Part shown: piece by piece, positions 23,245 to 36,196 of the stretch
Layout of the letters: each line of letters starts with the position of its first letter
Position numbering within the stretch: the stretch's first letter is position 1
DNA from: Psilocybe azurescens
Taxonomy: Eukaryota; Basidiomycota; Agaricomycetes; Agaricales; Agrocybaceae
Assembly: GCA_023853785.1 (NCBI GenBank)
Contig: JAJIRX010000704.1
Span: 62,001-126,000 of the forward strand
Reading direction: 5' to 3'
Length of the DNA: 64,000 bases
The notes under the pieces: model-generated
Seen by the model: only the letters and a program-made list of their open reading frames with translations
What the model was told of the DNA's origin: nothing
The model's database searches: none
Position numbers and translations under genes: made by a program

Positions 23245-24782
23245 GGTTGAACAAATGTGTCGCTAAGATATTGAGCTGAAGGGAGATAATCTCGAGAAAT
23301 GGAGATTAAGGAAGAAAGAAGAAAACGGGAGGAAAACAGCGATTATATACGCCCGCCGCGGGCATGAAGTACACGATCGATCGAAGAGGAGCCAATATGC
23401 CCACACAACGCGTACGCGTTCAACAGAATATGTCAGACCGACAAATATACCTGGGACATCGTCAGAAGAGGCATATTTACGCGTTTATGATCGAGGACAT
23501 ACTGTGTTGTGTTTCCTTGAGGCTTAGCGCTCAGCTTCTACTAATGTTTGCCCATGAATTCACTAGAGCAACACTGTAAACACTGTAAACAGTTTAAAAA
23601 CTCGGACACGACAGCTTTCGAACATCCAACGATTCACCCTTGGATGTCATACAGCGAAATCAGTCAGCATCCAGGTCTATGCGCATACATGTCTTCAATC
23701 TGCATGGATAGCATTGGACTCTTTGCCGACTCCAGGGAACGAAGAAACTCCAATAACCCATGGAACCTAAGAAAAGCAGACAGAAATCGACAGTGCAACT
23801 CTTCATCGGTCAGCTAGCAAAAACCGGCTTTTCACTATATGTCGCATTTACATTCCTTGAAACCATTGTGGTCGAAACCAAGACAGCAAACTTGAACATT
23901 GCTTGAAGCATTCCACAAGAAGCAACTGCCATGAAGAATGCCTCCAGTCACAAAAGAATCTCAGGTAAGGAACAAAGAAGCAACTAGGTTGCGAAAAGTT
24001 TAGACGGCGAGAGACTGCGAGGGGCCAACCGGTCATGGTCAAGGCCTAAGAATATGGTCAATTGAAAGAGCAAAATTGGTGCAGAACACTGCAGCCCATT
24101 AGTCTCATCACGTGGCACTGACGCGTTATCGCGTCGCGTCGAATTTCAATGCACGAATGAGCCTCACTAGACTGCCTCAGTCTTCAGAGTTAGAAAAGAG
24201 CCAACGAACTAGCCCATCCATCCACAAAGCACTACTTACACATCCGACAACCAAGCTCAGCAATACAAGGCAAGATGAGAGAGAGAGAGAGTATATAAAA
24301 CAGAAGCGAAACAAGCGACAGAAAAAAAAAGTTGAAACTAAAAAACTATCATAAATGCACATGCTGTAAAAAGAAACAAAGAAAAAGAACACGCCGGTCT
24401 CCTCTCCACTCTCCACTCGAAGTTGGAAAATAGGGGACCTTGCGAGGTCTTTCTCTCCCGCTATCAACAGCTACTACTCCTATAGCCTTGATTTCTCCTG
24501 CTCCTGCTGCCACAATTGTTTTTTTCCCCCAGAGGAGAAACAAAAAAAGGCCGCATGCCGATTGAACAATCATCATCGTTCAACCGCTTCTCCCGTCATC
24601 AGCCCACGAGAACAACGTTCGTACATCCACCCATTCGTCCATGCCATTCATACAACAATTTCAGGAACTACACATGAAAAAAAACATACTTATGCATCCC
24701 GTTCGTCTGATCGTTTCGTCGTATCTATTTTTTTCCTCGTCGAATCGATGACAAAAAAAAGCAGTAGAAATCTACTGGGTTT
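23245..24782. other. Intergenic, 1.5 kb
   Basis: Promoter of gene B and 3' flank of aconitase. It has a (GA)n microsatellite (24275-24291) and A-rich stretches. Short frames such as 23548-23817 have no support. Confidence 0.45.
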
Positions 24783-27604
24783 TTAAGCAGAGCCAGCAGC
24801 CCTAGCCTTGGCCCTAGCAGCCATCTAAAAAGAAGAAAAATAAGCACAGGGAACAAGAGGCAATATGTAAGGAGTATCGCATACCAAGTTGAGGGCAGAG
24901 CCGGCCTTGAACCACTCGATTTGACCCTCGTTGAAAGAGTGAGCAAGAGGGATCTCCTAAAAGATGTTCATCCCACATCAGCTGCGGCTCCAAGAAAAGA
25001 GGAAGAAATGACACTCACGTCGACGGAGCCATCAGTGTGTTTGACAACAAGGGTCAAGTTCTTGCCCGGTGCGAAGGTCTCAACACCCTTGATATCGACC
25101 TTGTCGGTACCCTTGATCTTGTCGTAATCCTCAGGGTTGACGAAGGTTAAGGCGAGCATGCCCTGCTTCTTCAAGTTGGTTTCGTGGATACGGGCGAATG
25201 AACGGACGATGATAGCAGCGCCACCGAGGAAACGGGGCTCAAGGGCGGCGTGCTCACGCGAAGAACCTTCACCGTAGTTGTGGTCACCAATGACGACCCA
25301 CTTGATGCCAGCAGAGCGGTAGGCAGCAGCGACTTGTGGGACACCGCCCCATGTTCCATCAAGCTGGTTCTGAACCTTGTTGGCTTCGCCGTTCTCGGAG
25401 TTGATGGCACCAATGAGACAGTTCTCTGCAAGACGTCGCTCAGTAAAAAAAAAATCCATCAAGAGCAATCACAACAACGCACGAGAGATGTTCTCGAGAT
25501 GTCCACGGTATTTCAACCATGGTCCACCAGCAGAGATGTGATCAGTAGCTAGGAAAGATGATGGTCAATGGATTGCAAGAACTCGGGGAGACGAGTTTGC
25601 TACATACTGCACTTGCCGGCAACCTTGATCAAAACAGGGAGGTCCTTGGGGTCCTTACCATCCCAGGGAGCGAAAGGTTTCAAAAGTTGGAGGCGGTCGC
25701 TCTTGGGGTCAACCTTGACTTGGACGGAGGCGCGGTCCTCAGGAGGGGGCTGGAAGGTGTCCTCACCGGGGTCATATCCAGAAGGAGGGAGAGCGAAGCC
25801 GGAAGGAGATGAGAACTTGAAAGGCTTGCCGGAGGGGTGGGGATAGAATCAGTGAGAGGGTTGAAAGAAAGCGATCCAGCGAAGGCGAGAGCGGTAACGA
25901 TATCGGGTGAAGCGACAAAGGCGTGGGTGGCGGGGTTAGCGTCGTTACGTCCTGTGAAGTTGCGGTTGTAAGAGGTGACGACTAGAGGCGTGGGTTATCA
26001 GTAAATGCTCTGGCAAAAAAAAAAAAATAGATGTCACGTACTGGTGTTGGGTTCGCCCTTCTTAACATCTTGCCTGTCCCACTGTCCGATACAAGGTCCA
26101 CAAGCGTTGGCAAGGACGATTCCTCCAGCACTTTCAAAGGCCTCGATCTGTCCATCACGGGCGATGGTAGCACGTACTTGCTCACTTCCAGGGGTAACGG
26201 TGAACTTGGACTTGAGCTCGAGACCGGCATCCTTGGCCTCTTTGAAGAGGGCAGCAGAGCGCGACATATCCTCGTACGAGGAGTTGGTGCAAGATCCGAT
26301 GAGGCCAACCTTGATCTCATCGGGCCAACCGTTCTTCTTTGCCTCTGAAGCGAGCTTGGAGATGGGGGTAGCGAGATCCGGGGTGAAAGGGCCGTTGATG
26401 TGGGGTTCGAGTTCCGAAAGGTTGATTTCGATGACCTGGTCGTATTCAGCACCCTTGTCAGCCTTCAAGTTGTGAGAGAACTGTTTAGCGTAGGCAGCAA
26501 TTTCAGGGCGCTTGGTAGCGTTCAAGTACTCAGCCATGCGTTCGTTGAAGGGGAAAAGCGAGGTCGTCGCGCCGATTTCAGCACCCATGTTGCAGATTGT
26601 AGCCATACCCGTGCAGCTGAGAGATTCGACACCAGAGCCAGTGTACTCAACAATAGCGCCAGTTCCACCCTTGACAGTAAGAATGCCAGCAACTTTGAGA
26701 ATAACGTCCTTGGGAGTAGTCCATCCGCCGATTTTGCCTGTGAGGTTAACACCGATGACCTTGGGGCACTTGAGTTCCCAGGGAATGCCTGCCATGACGT
26801 CGACAGCGTCGGCACCGCCAACACCGCAAGCAATCATGCCGAGACCACCAGCGTTGGGGGTATGCGAGTCCGTTCCAATCATAAGTCCACCGGGGAAAGC
26901 GTAGTTTTCGAGGATAATCTGGTGAATGATACCAGAGCCGGGTTTCCAGAAGCCGAGGCCATACTTGGCAGTGGCGGTAGCCAAAAAGTCGTAGACTTCC
27001 TTGTTGATAGAGATGGCGCGTGCGAGATCCTTGACGCCGCCAACTTGAGCTTCAATCAAATGATCGCAATGGACGGTAGTAGGGACAGCAGCAGTGTCCA
27101 TTCCAGCGGACATGAATTGGAGCAGAGCCATCTTGAGAAATTACGTCAGGACGGATACGAGATAAGAGTGACGTAGAAACTTACCTGAGCTGTAGCATCC
27201 TGGCAAGCAACTCGCTGTCTTGGGGGTTAGAGAAGGATATATAAAACGAGTTACAAAGAAGATACTCGCGTCAGGACGAAGTTTGAGGTAGCTAGTACCA
27301 CGGACGATATCCTGGTTAACAGGGTCGTCAAGATGACCGTAGAGAATTTTCTCGGAGAGGGTCAAAGGGCGGTTGAGTCTTTGAAAAGAGTAAGATATAG
27401 AGAGATGGCGTATGAGAAAGAAGAACGAACCTTTCCCGAACAATGACGAGGTTGTCCTCGATACGCTGGTAGTTGATAAAGGCGTTCTTTTCGAGGAGAG
27501 ACATGGCGACTTTGGTGTCACCGATGCGGGGGCGGCGGTGGCCATGCCCTTGCGATATGCCGCAGGGCACGGACTGCATCTGCAGCTTTGTTGATGTTGA
27601 GCAT
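24783..27604 (-). CDS. ACO1: Aconitate hydratase, mitochondrial (TCA cycle), 9 exons, 788 aa after corrections
   Basis: Converts citrate to isocitrate with a 4Fe-4S cluster. The start [21 protein letters not shown] looks like a mitochondrial presequence. Conserved blocks: [38 protein letters not shown] (cluster cysteine), [15 protein letters not shown] (two more cluster cysteines), [12 protein letters not shown], and [11 protein letters not shown]. Exons: 27604-27431, 27378-27270, 27214-27185, 27131-26042, 25981-25608, 25548-25483, 25425-25019, 24956-24885, 24824-24783. The second intron starts GCGAGT, so it is a GC-AG intron. Three single-base deletions must be corrected: near 27545 and 27510 in exon 1, and in a G4 run near 25833 in exon 5. 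This gives 2,367 nt, a multiple of three, and the usual length. In a housekeeping gene these are most likely sequence errors. Confidence 0.96.
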
Positions 27605-28125
27605 CGCGCCAACGACGACTTGGAGCGAGCAGGAGGAGGTTGTGGATAAGGAGCAAGTCGGAATGAACAAATTTATGCAAAGAAACCACGTGAATTCCCC
27701 GACAACACATGCCCACCCATGACCGGCCAGCCAATCAGATTCCGGCTTTTACTCCCCCCTCGCCGCAAAGTTGTTCCCGCTCTGTTGCCGCTTGTTTTTG
27801 ATAAAATACAGAGATACCCCGCATCCAACCGGACCAGCTTCTAGTTAATTCTTTCGTCATTGTGTAACAGTCAACGGAGTCCCGTCCCGACCTCCTGTCT
27901 CTTTCACCGGGCGTCTATATCAAAACACCAGCGACCCTGATCCTCTCCAGAGGCAAATATGCTGCCGATACCTAGACTCTGCCTCGGTCCTCCTCTCTAG
28001 GAAGCGAATCTACCAAATGCGATTTGTCGCTTGCTTTATGTACACCCCGGGTTCTCAATTTCAATTTCATGTAAGCTCAGAAGGCCGGTTGGTCAATCTC
28101 AATAGCATTCGTCAAAGAACCTGCT
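27605..28125. promoter_or_regulatory. Aconitase upstream region
   Basis: About 520 bp between the aconitase start and the stop of the coiled-coil gene, both on the minus strand. C/T-rich stretches occur. No clear TATA box or named motif is claimed. Confidence 0.4.
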
Positions 28126-30607
28126 TTATCTCAACCTTTTAGAGTCAGCCAACAACGTCTTGATCTCCTGTACAAGCTCAAATCCATAATTCGTCTTGCT
28201 CCCCTTCCTTTCCAAAACCCTTTTATTTCTCTCTTCAGACCCAGACCCGACCCAACTTGCGCCAGTCCAGGTTTGCTTCGGATCCTTTCGATTCATCAGA
28301 CTTTCAGAAACAACCACCATCTCAATCATGCTTTTCACATCCTCCAAAATATGTGCGTGGCTCTCCCTTCCAGTCCCGATGATATCTTTGACCTCTTTCG
28401 CAAAAGAATTGCTTTGCCTCGCTTTTAGCTTCTCTTTGTCGTCCTGCGACTGCACCAGAGCATCCCTGATAACATCGATATAACCATCAACCCGCCTTCT
28501 TTCTTCATCCAGCATCCTACTGAGCGCACTCGCCGTCTCCGTCCTAAACGTAGTTATCTACTCAGCAGCGACCATCAGCGGGAAATATTCCTTCATAACC
28601 TCAAAACTCACTGAATCGATATATTCCTGACACAACCACCCAATCGCTGCCGCTCGATCAATTTTCTCCTGCACACGCCTCTGCTTATCTTCGATCGACC
28701 GACGCATATCGTCCAAGTCAGCTTCGTCAACATGTCCTTCGTGTATCGTCCAGCGCAACTTATGGTGTCTATCTAATCTTCGACGTGCAACTTCAATCAA
28801 TTTCTGCCTAGGAAATAGCGTTAAAAAAGGTGCGGCTTGGAAGGCAAAAAATTACTCACTTCATATTTTCCTTCTCGCTCTGATCGACGTGCATCCCAAG
28901 CCGGTTAATCAACTGGTCTAGTCTGTTATCCATGTCCTTCTCTACAGAGCTATTATGCTCCTTCTCTGCAGAGCGAACGCGTCTAATATGAATCGCATGC
29001 AGATTCTGAAAAGCAAGCCATAAGCGACGGACGACACATCAAATTTAGCAAAAGCTAAGTCAAGCTCACTGCAAGCGTCTCCGTCGTATATCTATACTTC
29101 CAAGCAGCATTTCTTCTCGCGATCATAGCTTCTCTTTCTAACAGCATTTCGTCACTATGAAGAGCATTCTAAGCATCTCAACCACCACCGTTACTTGACT
29201 ATCAACACATCGTAAATAAATAAAACCCACTTTCGAATGCGCTGAGCTCAGATCAGCAACCAGACTGTTGTGCTCTTTTATAACAACACCGGCGGTCTTT
29301 CTAAAGCCACACAACGAGATTGATGAATTTATTTTTCCAAAGTCCTCTGCCACACATGAGACATACCTCAAATCACTCAATAACGAGCCTAACCCCCATC
29401 TCCACCGAACCTAGCCACTCGCACGACTTCTCTCTTCTTTAAAACATTCATCAGAAGAGCCATCCGCCGTTTAGCTTGCACATCCTCTTCCAATTTCCGT
29501 TTCTCTGCGTCTATCATATCGCGCACATTAACAAACCAAGATCATTAGCACACAAGTACCCAAAGAAGTTAGTCATCCTCAGGCCCAACAGTAACGCACC
29601 TAAGGCCAGCAGCTCCTGCCGAACATCTTCATATTCCTTCCTGACCCCCACCAGTCCGCGGTACGCATTGTCCCTCTTGATGCTCGCATTTTTCATCGGA
29701 TCTTCCAGTATCGACAAGGATTTCTCTTTATTGCCACCCCCACCCGCTGAGGGAGCCTTGATCCCCGGGACAGGTCGCGTTTGCGCATCAGCAACCGCTT
29801 GCGCATGCTCCTCCCTAGCACTAACAGCTCAAAGGAAGAACAGTAAGTAAACAACCCATTCGAGTGAACCACAAGCAGTGTAAGGTGCAAGATGTAAGGT
29901 GGACATGTAAACTCTCACTTTGCGATCACACCCCTCATCTTCCTTGCCTCCTGCCTCCCGACCAACCTTTCACTCAATAACACAATCGCAGCGCCGACTC
30001 TGTCGACATCCCCGCGTCCCTGTGCCCCTTGCCCTTGCCCCTGCCCCTGCCCTTGTCCTTGCCCAACCCCACTCGCCGCTGCCGCGATCGAAGAAGACGG
30101 CGACGGTGGTCCAATGATAAGCTGCTCAAAAACCTCTGCTGTGATCTCGGAGGGCATCCCAAGCCTCCGGAATCGTTCATATGCTTGCGTGACGTCCTCC
30201 CTGCGCAGACGCAAACCGGAGCCTGGGCCTACGAGGTTATCAGATCGGCTCCTCTCATCGCCGTGGCCAGAAGAAAAAGAGTGCGGTGCGCCAATTCTGC
30301 CAGAGCGCGATGATGATGATGATGATGATGATGGCCCGGTTATCCCAGATCTAGTACCAGAGCCAGAAACAATGCCAGAGCGAGAACTGTCACTGGCACT
30401 GGGCCGCATCGGAGGGTCTGTGTTACCAATACCACTATATCCTGGACGTCTGTCTGAGATGTGCGATCGTCCTTGTACAAAGTCTGCATCTGATCCCTTT
30501 GCCTTTGCTGAGCCACTCATTTCGGACCTTGCTCGGTTGAGTTTAGCGAAGATGTCTTCAGAATGCAGTAGATATGACAATATCTGGAAAGAAAGGAAGA
30601 TATCCAA
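28126..30607 (-). CDS. Coiled-coil protein of unknown function, about 7 exons
   Basis: The N-terminal part is Ser/Gly-rich with an eight-Ser run (from a TCA/ATG-type repeat near 30312-30336) and a GQGQGQ stretch from a hexamer repeat (30023-30066). The rest is charged and helical (KRKLEEDVQAKRRMALLMN, EKEHNSSVEKDMDNRLDQL, ARRRLDRHHKLRW), predicting long coiled coils. Splice joins that I can follow: VIA-NAREEHAQ, LLAL-DAEKRK, SDLR-KTAGVVIKEHN, HSK-NALHSDEM, TLA-NLHAIH, NMK-QKLIEVA. One base is missing in a C5 run (29393-29397). An in-frame TAG at 28558-28560 interrupts the frame, but reading continues in the same frame to 28126 (LSRMLDEERRRVD). Either the stop is real, or an error or unusual splice lies there. 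The start is uncertain: 30607 or 30520 (MSGSAKAKG). Confidence 0.6.
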
Positions 30608-32600
30608 TGTGTTTACAATGAGTTGATAATGAGTCGTGGATAAGATTGACTGAGCATGTCCTAATCAAGTCCTGATTTAAGTTCAAAATCGACTCTCTCG
30701 AGTCTCGACGCGCCTTCCGACGCGGCAGCACAGGGCGCACGTGACAAACGCGTCGAGTGAGTACGACCCCTTTTTGCCTCAGAGTTTCCTGGAACTCTCT
30801 TCAAACTTTAAATTTCGCCTATTGAGTTGTAGAACAGTAACCAGTATACTGAGATAAATACATGGCTCTTCAATGCAGAGATTAGTACTTCTCCATAATC
30901 CATACCTACTACTATTGGCGTTGAAAAAAAAAAGCTTGGGATGTAACATATGCTCCTTGAAGCTTCTGATTTCTATCCCCAAGCAGGTAGTAAGTGTGCC
31001 TTAAATATCTCGCATTCATCTTTCTCTTTTAGTTTTCCGAATGACTTATTGTTATCATATATGCCCATGGCTGCACACCACATCATAAAATGCAGCCACT
31101 AACCATTGGGGACATTACCATATAGCAGGATCGCCGATAGTCACGGTTCTCCCTTACTTGAAGTGTAATCGTGAAAATTTGAAAGCCAATGAACCTTTTT
31201 TTTGTATATAGGTCAGCATCATTATAGCCTGAACCTAGAACCAAGGCCTGAGCCGAGCTTCCTCAGGCGGAAAACAAGTGGAAGGCCGACTAATGGACTC
31301 TATCCCTATTTTATTGAGGCCGTCGAGCAAATGAGGGGGAAATTAGACCGGAAGCCCTAATCATGAACGTTGCACCAAACACACGACACGACCAATATTC
31401 GAAGTAGGCGCAATCTGATCGTGCACACACTCCTTGTGAAAGATGCATTCCCATGCTTGTGCTCCGCGACCAGAGATTTTTAGTTATAAATACGGAGCGC
31501 AATGCAGGGAGGACTTTGGGAAAGCTTTAGAAGGATTGAAGACTGTGTTGAGGTTGTATCGATAGATTGCTATCAAGTTGTAGTATTGTAGCTCGTCTCC
31601 GAAACGAGATAACCTTGACAGCAATAAAAAGTGTCATGAAACTAGTAATCCGCCAGAACCCACGGAAGGTGAGAGATTTTCTCACGCGATGACCCACAGG
31701 TGCCAGGTGGACGAAGATATTATTGAATAGACCAAAACAAACAAGTAAAACCCGTAAGATTGGGGGTAAACGCGTAACGTACAACGATGAAATACTTTAC
31801 TTATGTACTGTAAAATATATTTTATGCTGACTAAATTGCCTCTGTAACGGAGAATTGAATCTACATAAAAATCCTACATACTTGTGGCGCCGCATTCAGT
31901 GCACGGGATCACCGGAAATAGAGCCGTTTGATTCCCAGATTCCAACATTATAAATACTCAAACAGTTAACAAATGAGCTTTTTACACCCTAATGAGCTTA
32001 ACAGCAGACAAAATAACCTGCAGAAATAATAGGGACTTCACCGCGCAGATGCATCAAGCTTCAAACGCCGCCATCGACTACCGGCGCCTAACCATGTTGA
32101 GTCTGCAATATAAATAGACAGGACTTTGCAAAGGATTCTTATCAGAGAATAGTGGTGATATGAGTCGGCCTGCTCTAATAGAATCATTAAAACTTAATGT
32201 GGGTGCCATGTCTTATAAGTCCCATGACCGCCATAGGAGTTTGCCTTGTCTGATTGCAAAGAAATAGGAGCGTTTCATCCACAACTCACCTACAAGCCGC
32301 TGGAGCGGACGTGATTTCGATTTCACTAGGCAGCAGACACAGCCGATAAGCAATAAGACCGAGCCTTTTGAGGTCATGAGGTATATCCATATATGATAAG
32401 ATGCAGTTACGGAAGAATACAATAGAATTTACGTTGTGGGCGACAGAAGTTATGAAGGACGTGCAATGCCGTACCATAGTCTCGGTGCTGAAAGATAATG
32501 AAATTTTGATAAGGCAGACTCTGAATAGAAAATGCCCTATCTAAAGGGTTTATAAAGCGAGCAGTCGTTCTGCTTGTCATTTATCATCCCAATCGCGAAC
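30608..32600. other. Intergenic, 2 kb
   Basis: Divergent space between the coiled-coil gene and the hydrolase. Only short frames without motifs are present. A TTTATAAAG at about 32548-32556 is a likely TATA box for the hydrolase. Confidence 0.45.
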
Positions 32601-33776
32601 ATGCTCAAGACGAAGGTCACCAATGATATCGAATTCGCGTACCACGATAGTGGGCCGCCATCCTACAAATCGGAATACGACACCATGCTTATCATTCATG
32701 GCCTTACTTATCACAGCGGTACGTTTGATTCCAGTGAAATACTTCCATCTGAAAATTAAACATGTTTTGGAACAGGAACTTTTGCGCCTATGCTTGAACA
32801 AGCAAACTCCTTAGGTCACCGAATTATTCTTCCAAACCGTCGCTTGTACCCTGGATCTACGCCCTACACAAGGAGGAGGCCGATGCCTTCGGACCGGCCC
32901 ATTCCACAGAAGATATCACTGAAGCATATTTAAAGCAAGGGGAATATCTCCTCTTGTTCGTTAGTAACATGATCGAAGAACACAATCTGAGGAGTATAAT
33001 TCTCGTGGGGTGGTCACTAGGAAGTGGTTTTCTGAGCACCATGACAGCGTCTATCACATCTGTCAGCGATCAGGTCCGGACAAACCTCCGCAAAACTGTC
33101 AAGAGTCTTGTTTGGTGGGGTATGTTAAAGTTGCGGAATAACAACAGGGAGAATGTTTACTGACATACCTACTATATCCACAGATCCTCCTTCCGTCATA
33201 CATGGTATTGCTGATCCACCGACAGGAGGCTGGAATCCACTCTACGACGAGTCCATTACTTCAGAAGAGCGAAAACAGGCGTTTGCCCAGTGGGCTGCGC
33301 AATATTATCCGCACAAAGATCTGGATAAAAGGATTGCCACAATCTACTGTACAAGATGCCAACTCCAGTCAAGCCTGCTACCTTCACTGGTATGTCCTTT
33401 GAGGAGCTGCTCACCAAGGTTGACCTCACCGCTGGCGAAAATGGCGATTATCGCATCCTGGCCAAGCATTTCCAACCGGCCACAGGCATAGTTCGGGAGC
33501 TCTCCCTTTTTAACAGCAACATTCGCTCAGCGTGGGGAAAGTCCCTTTTATCGTTTTATATGGTGAAGAGTCTATGTACAACATAATATGGGCGGTGTGG
33601 AAGCTGGAAGAGGAATCTGCGAAGTCGGGTTTGCCTCTCAAATTCAAAAGCATGCCCGGCGCTAACCACTTCGTAAGTCTCCCTACACTTTTCAAATCAC
33701 TAGAGCTTACAGGAATCTCCAGACCATGCACGACTATCCGAAACTTGTGTTCGATACCTTGCAAGCTTGTTGCTAA
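32601..33776 (+). CDS. Alpha/beta hydrolase fold protein, 4 exons, 335 aa after corrections
   Basis: Oxyanion region LIIHGLTYHSGTF, nucleophile elbow GWSLGSG (Ser in G-x-S-x-G), a likely acid in VLYGEES, and a late His in GANHFTMHDYPK fit an alpha/beta hydrolase. The substrate is unknown. Exons: 32601-32718, 32776-33119, 33184-33672, 33723-33776. Three single-base deletions are needed: near 32872 in AGGAGGAGG, near 33353 and near 33537. They restore TREEADAFGPAH, KMPTPVKPATF and GKVPFIVLYG, and give 1,008 nt, a multiple of three. Read uncorrected the gene would be a pseudogene. The window-wide error pattern makes errors more likely. The start ATG is about 45 bp after a TATAAA. Confidence 0.8.
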
Positions 33777-34230
33777 TCATGCGATCGTGACTTGTAGTTT
33801 GAATGAGAATGCTTTGTTCAGTAAATTTTTAAGAAATCTGGTCCAATACGTTCATGTTTGAGAGTGTTAAGCAGCGTGATCGGTACCCCACATTTGATGA
33901 TGGCGCAGCAAACGGCGCTGTCGACGGAGTCTCTGGATCACTGTTACCTGTTTAGGAACGTATCTTTCCCAAATGGAAGGTTGAATCAACGGTTTGATGG
34001 ATGCCCAATTTGCGCAAGCACGGAAAAAGAAGAAAAATACAAGTATTGTATCTGCCATGACCCATAGGCCCCGAACGTAAACAAGCGATCAAATTCGAAG
34101 GCCATGCCTTGGCCCCTACACAATTGCACTGCATACGACACTTAGCTTTGCGACCCATTATGATGTCTGCACCTTCCAAACCATCCCGTCCATGAAGGTA
34201 GAATTCTTGTAATCGTCCTTTAGATAATCG
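33777..34230. other. Convergent 3' flanks
   Basis: 450 bp between the stops of the hydrolase (+) and the DUF6534 gene (-). No further gene is seen. Confidence 0.4.
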
Positions 34231-36196
34231 TTAAGGGCTTGTCCATGTACCCTAAAATCAATGCAATAAACAGTACTAATAAATGGTACTCACATATCCA
34301 CTGTCATTGCCGGTTTGCTTGGTAACAATAACGCGTACATGACTTTCCTCGTTGACTGTTGAAGATGCCCCATTATTATTTGAGATCGTACCCATTGCCA
34401 TGGAATTCCATTCTGCGCCGTTACCTAGATGAGCTTTCTTTGCCACGTGTTGCCGTGAATTGAGCCTGTAAAATGTGATAAAATTGATGACCACAAACAG
34501 CAAATAAATCGAATAAACATACGTTGCCAGTTGCACCGTTCATATATACTGTGGATCATTAACTCAGCTTTAAAAAAGTCAAGAAAACGCATCAGTATCA
34601 AATTCTTACGTTTCCCACTGATCTCGGGGCCAATGAAGAAGTAGAATGTTCCTGGGAGAACGACGAACTGGTGTTTGGGTAAGTGAGCGAAGAACCATTA
34701 AGAGAACAGGCAGTGGGACACACAAGAATCAAGTTCAGCAGCGCGCACACAGCGGTCAAGACCCCTCTGTTGACAGCATTGATCATAAGAGTTGTTAGAA
34801 TGTTGTTAGTACTGCATCGAAGGAAAGTAAGCACTAATTTACGTTTCCGAATGTGATAAGATTGGCTTACGACTTGACGTTGCCTTTGTGCTTGGCTAAA
34901 TTTCGAACAAGTGAACCTGTTATAAGAACATCGCAAAGCAACGCAGATGCAGCCTCGAGAGTTGTGATGGCCTGCAGTAAAATCTTAAGTAAAGTGTGAT
35001 ACCGAGGTCGATCAGAGCAAACCTTGGTGGCACTCAGTTGGGCGAACGAAGTAAGGTGAATGCTGTAGAAACAGTCGATGAGACAGGTGCCGCCCTGTAA
35101 ACCTGGAAGGATTAACTTACATATGGATAGTTTGGGCTTAAAGATCAAACACGGTAAGTGATCCCAATAAGCCGTCGAAAAAAGGAACACCTACCCAGTC
35201 CAGAGCCTACACGAGCCTTACAGTTTTAAAATACGTCAGTCTGAAAGTTTCCGAAGTGGCGCATCAATTTGTGTCAAAGCCAACACAGCCTGTATCAATA
35301 GCATTTAAAGTGCGATTCATTGGAGAATGGTTTATAACTTACAATGATTCCCGGAATAATCATATTTTTCTTGTCCACTAGGCGACAAGGTGAGTAGTAA
35401 GTGGCTTGACGAGGGTAATCAGAAGACGGTAGAATGGTATCTCACAGACATAAATACAGTAACCGAAGTACCTGCCAGGTTAGTTGATCCGTTAAAGACA
35501 CGAGCAAGGCAGAGGACGTTGATGACCTACATTTGCACTATAAACGCAGACAGATACTGCATCAGCAGATATTAGCTCAAATAATGCAGAATGACAAGGA
35601 TTATACAGCACCGTAGCAAGTAGCTGGGCCTGATAACGACGTCAGTGTGAGGATCGATAGGATTTGGTTTAAACCCGAGAAAACCTACTGAATCCTGCCT
35701 AAAAGATACGATGCGAACTTTAAGTGGAAATAATTACATATTTATATTTTGAAAGAGTTCGCTTACCAACGAATCAGAAGGAGACCAGGGCCGTCTCCAA
35801 AGCCGTCGATGAGATAGACGTAAGTAGCATGAAAGTAGACAACAATTTGGAAAGTCTCGATCACACTGAAATCCCCAATGTCAGCAGTGTACATGCATAG
35901 AATAAATTACTGGATTTAGACCCACAGTAGTGCAATAACCTGGGTTCCAATACCTGTTGATCAGCTTTTGTTGTTGGCGGACAACGTAGAACTGACCATC
36001 GATTTGATTCCCCAATGATCATTTTTATACCAATGGAAGTATAACCAAATCTGCAACATACCACATCCTTGAAGGCTAAATGGAACCCATGAGTGGTTAA
36101 TAGTCTGCTGAGTTAATTGATACACCAAACGCACAGAGACTGAAGGAACAGAGTGACAAGCCAGAAGCCGTAAGTCGCATCCAGAGGGCTGCTCAT
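34231..36196 (-). CDS. Multi-pass membrane protein, DUF6534 family, many exons
   Basis: Agaricomycete membrane-protein family of unknown function with about seven helices. The start MSSPLDATYGFWLVTLFLQS splices to LLQGCGMLQIWLYFHWYKND, the usual first-helix block. VIETFQIVVYFHATYVYL, ITTLEAASALLCDVLITGSL and the family signature NRGVLTAVCALLNLIL then FVVLPGTFYFFIG and LYMNG...LNSRQH follow. Exon 1 is 36196-36135, exon 2 36075-35997, then about ten short exons. The last intron (GTGAGT near 34296) leads to a stop at 34231-34233. The hydrophilic C-tail is Ser/Asn-rich. One extra base near 34530 must be dropped to join GA to LATLNSRQH. Some middle exons (35100-35700) remain uncertain. Confidence 0.75.

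Noticed and set aside
32601..33776. Hydrolase as a true pseudogene
   Set aside because: All core motifs are intact, the breaks are single bases in short runs, and aconitase shows the same kind of break.
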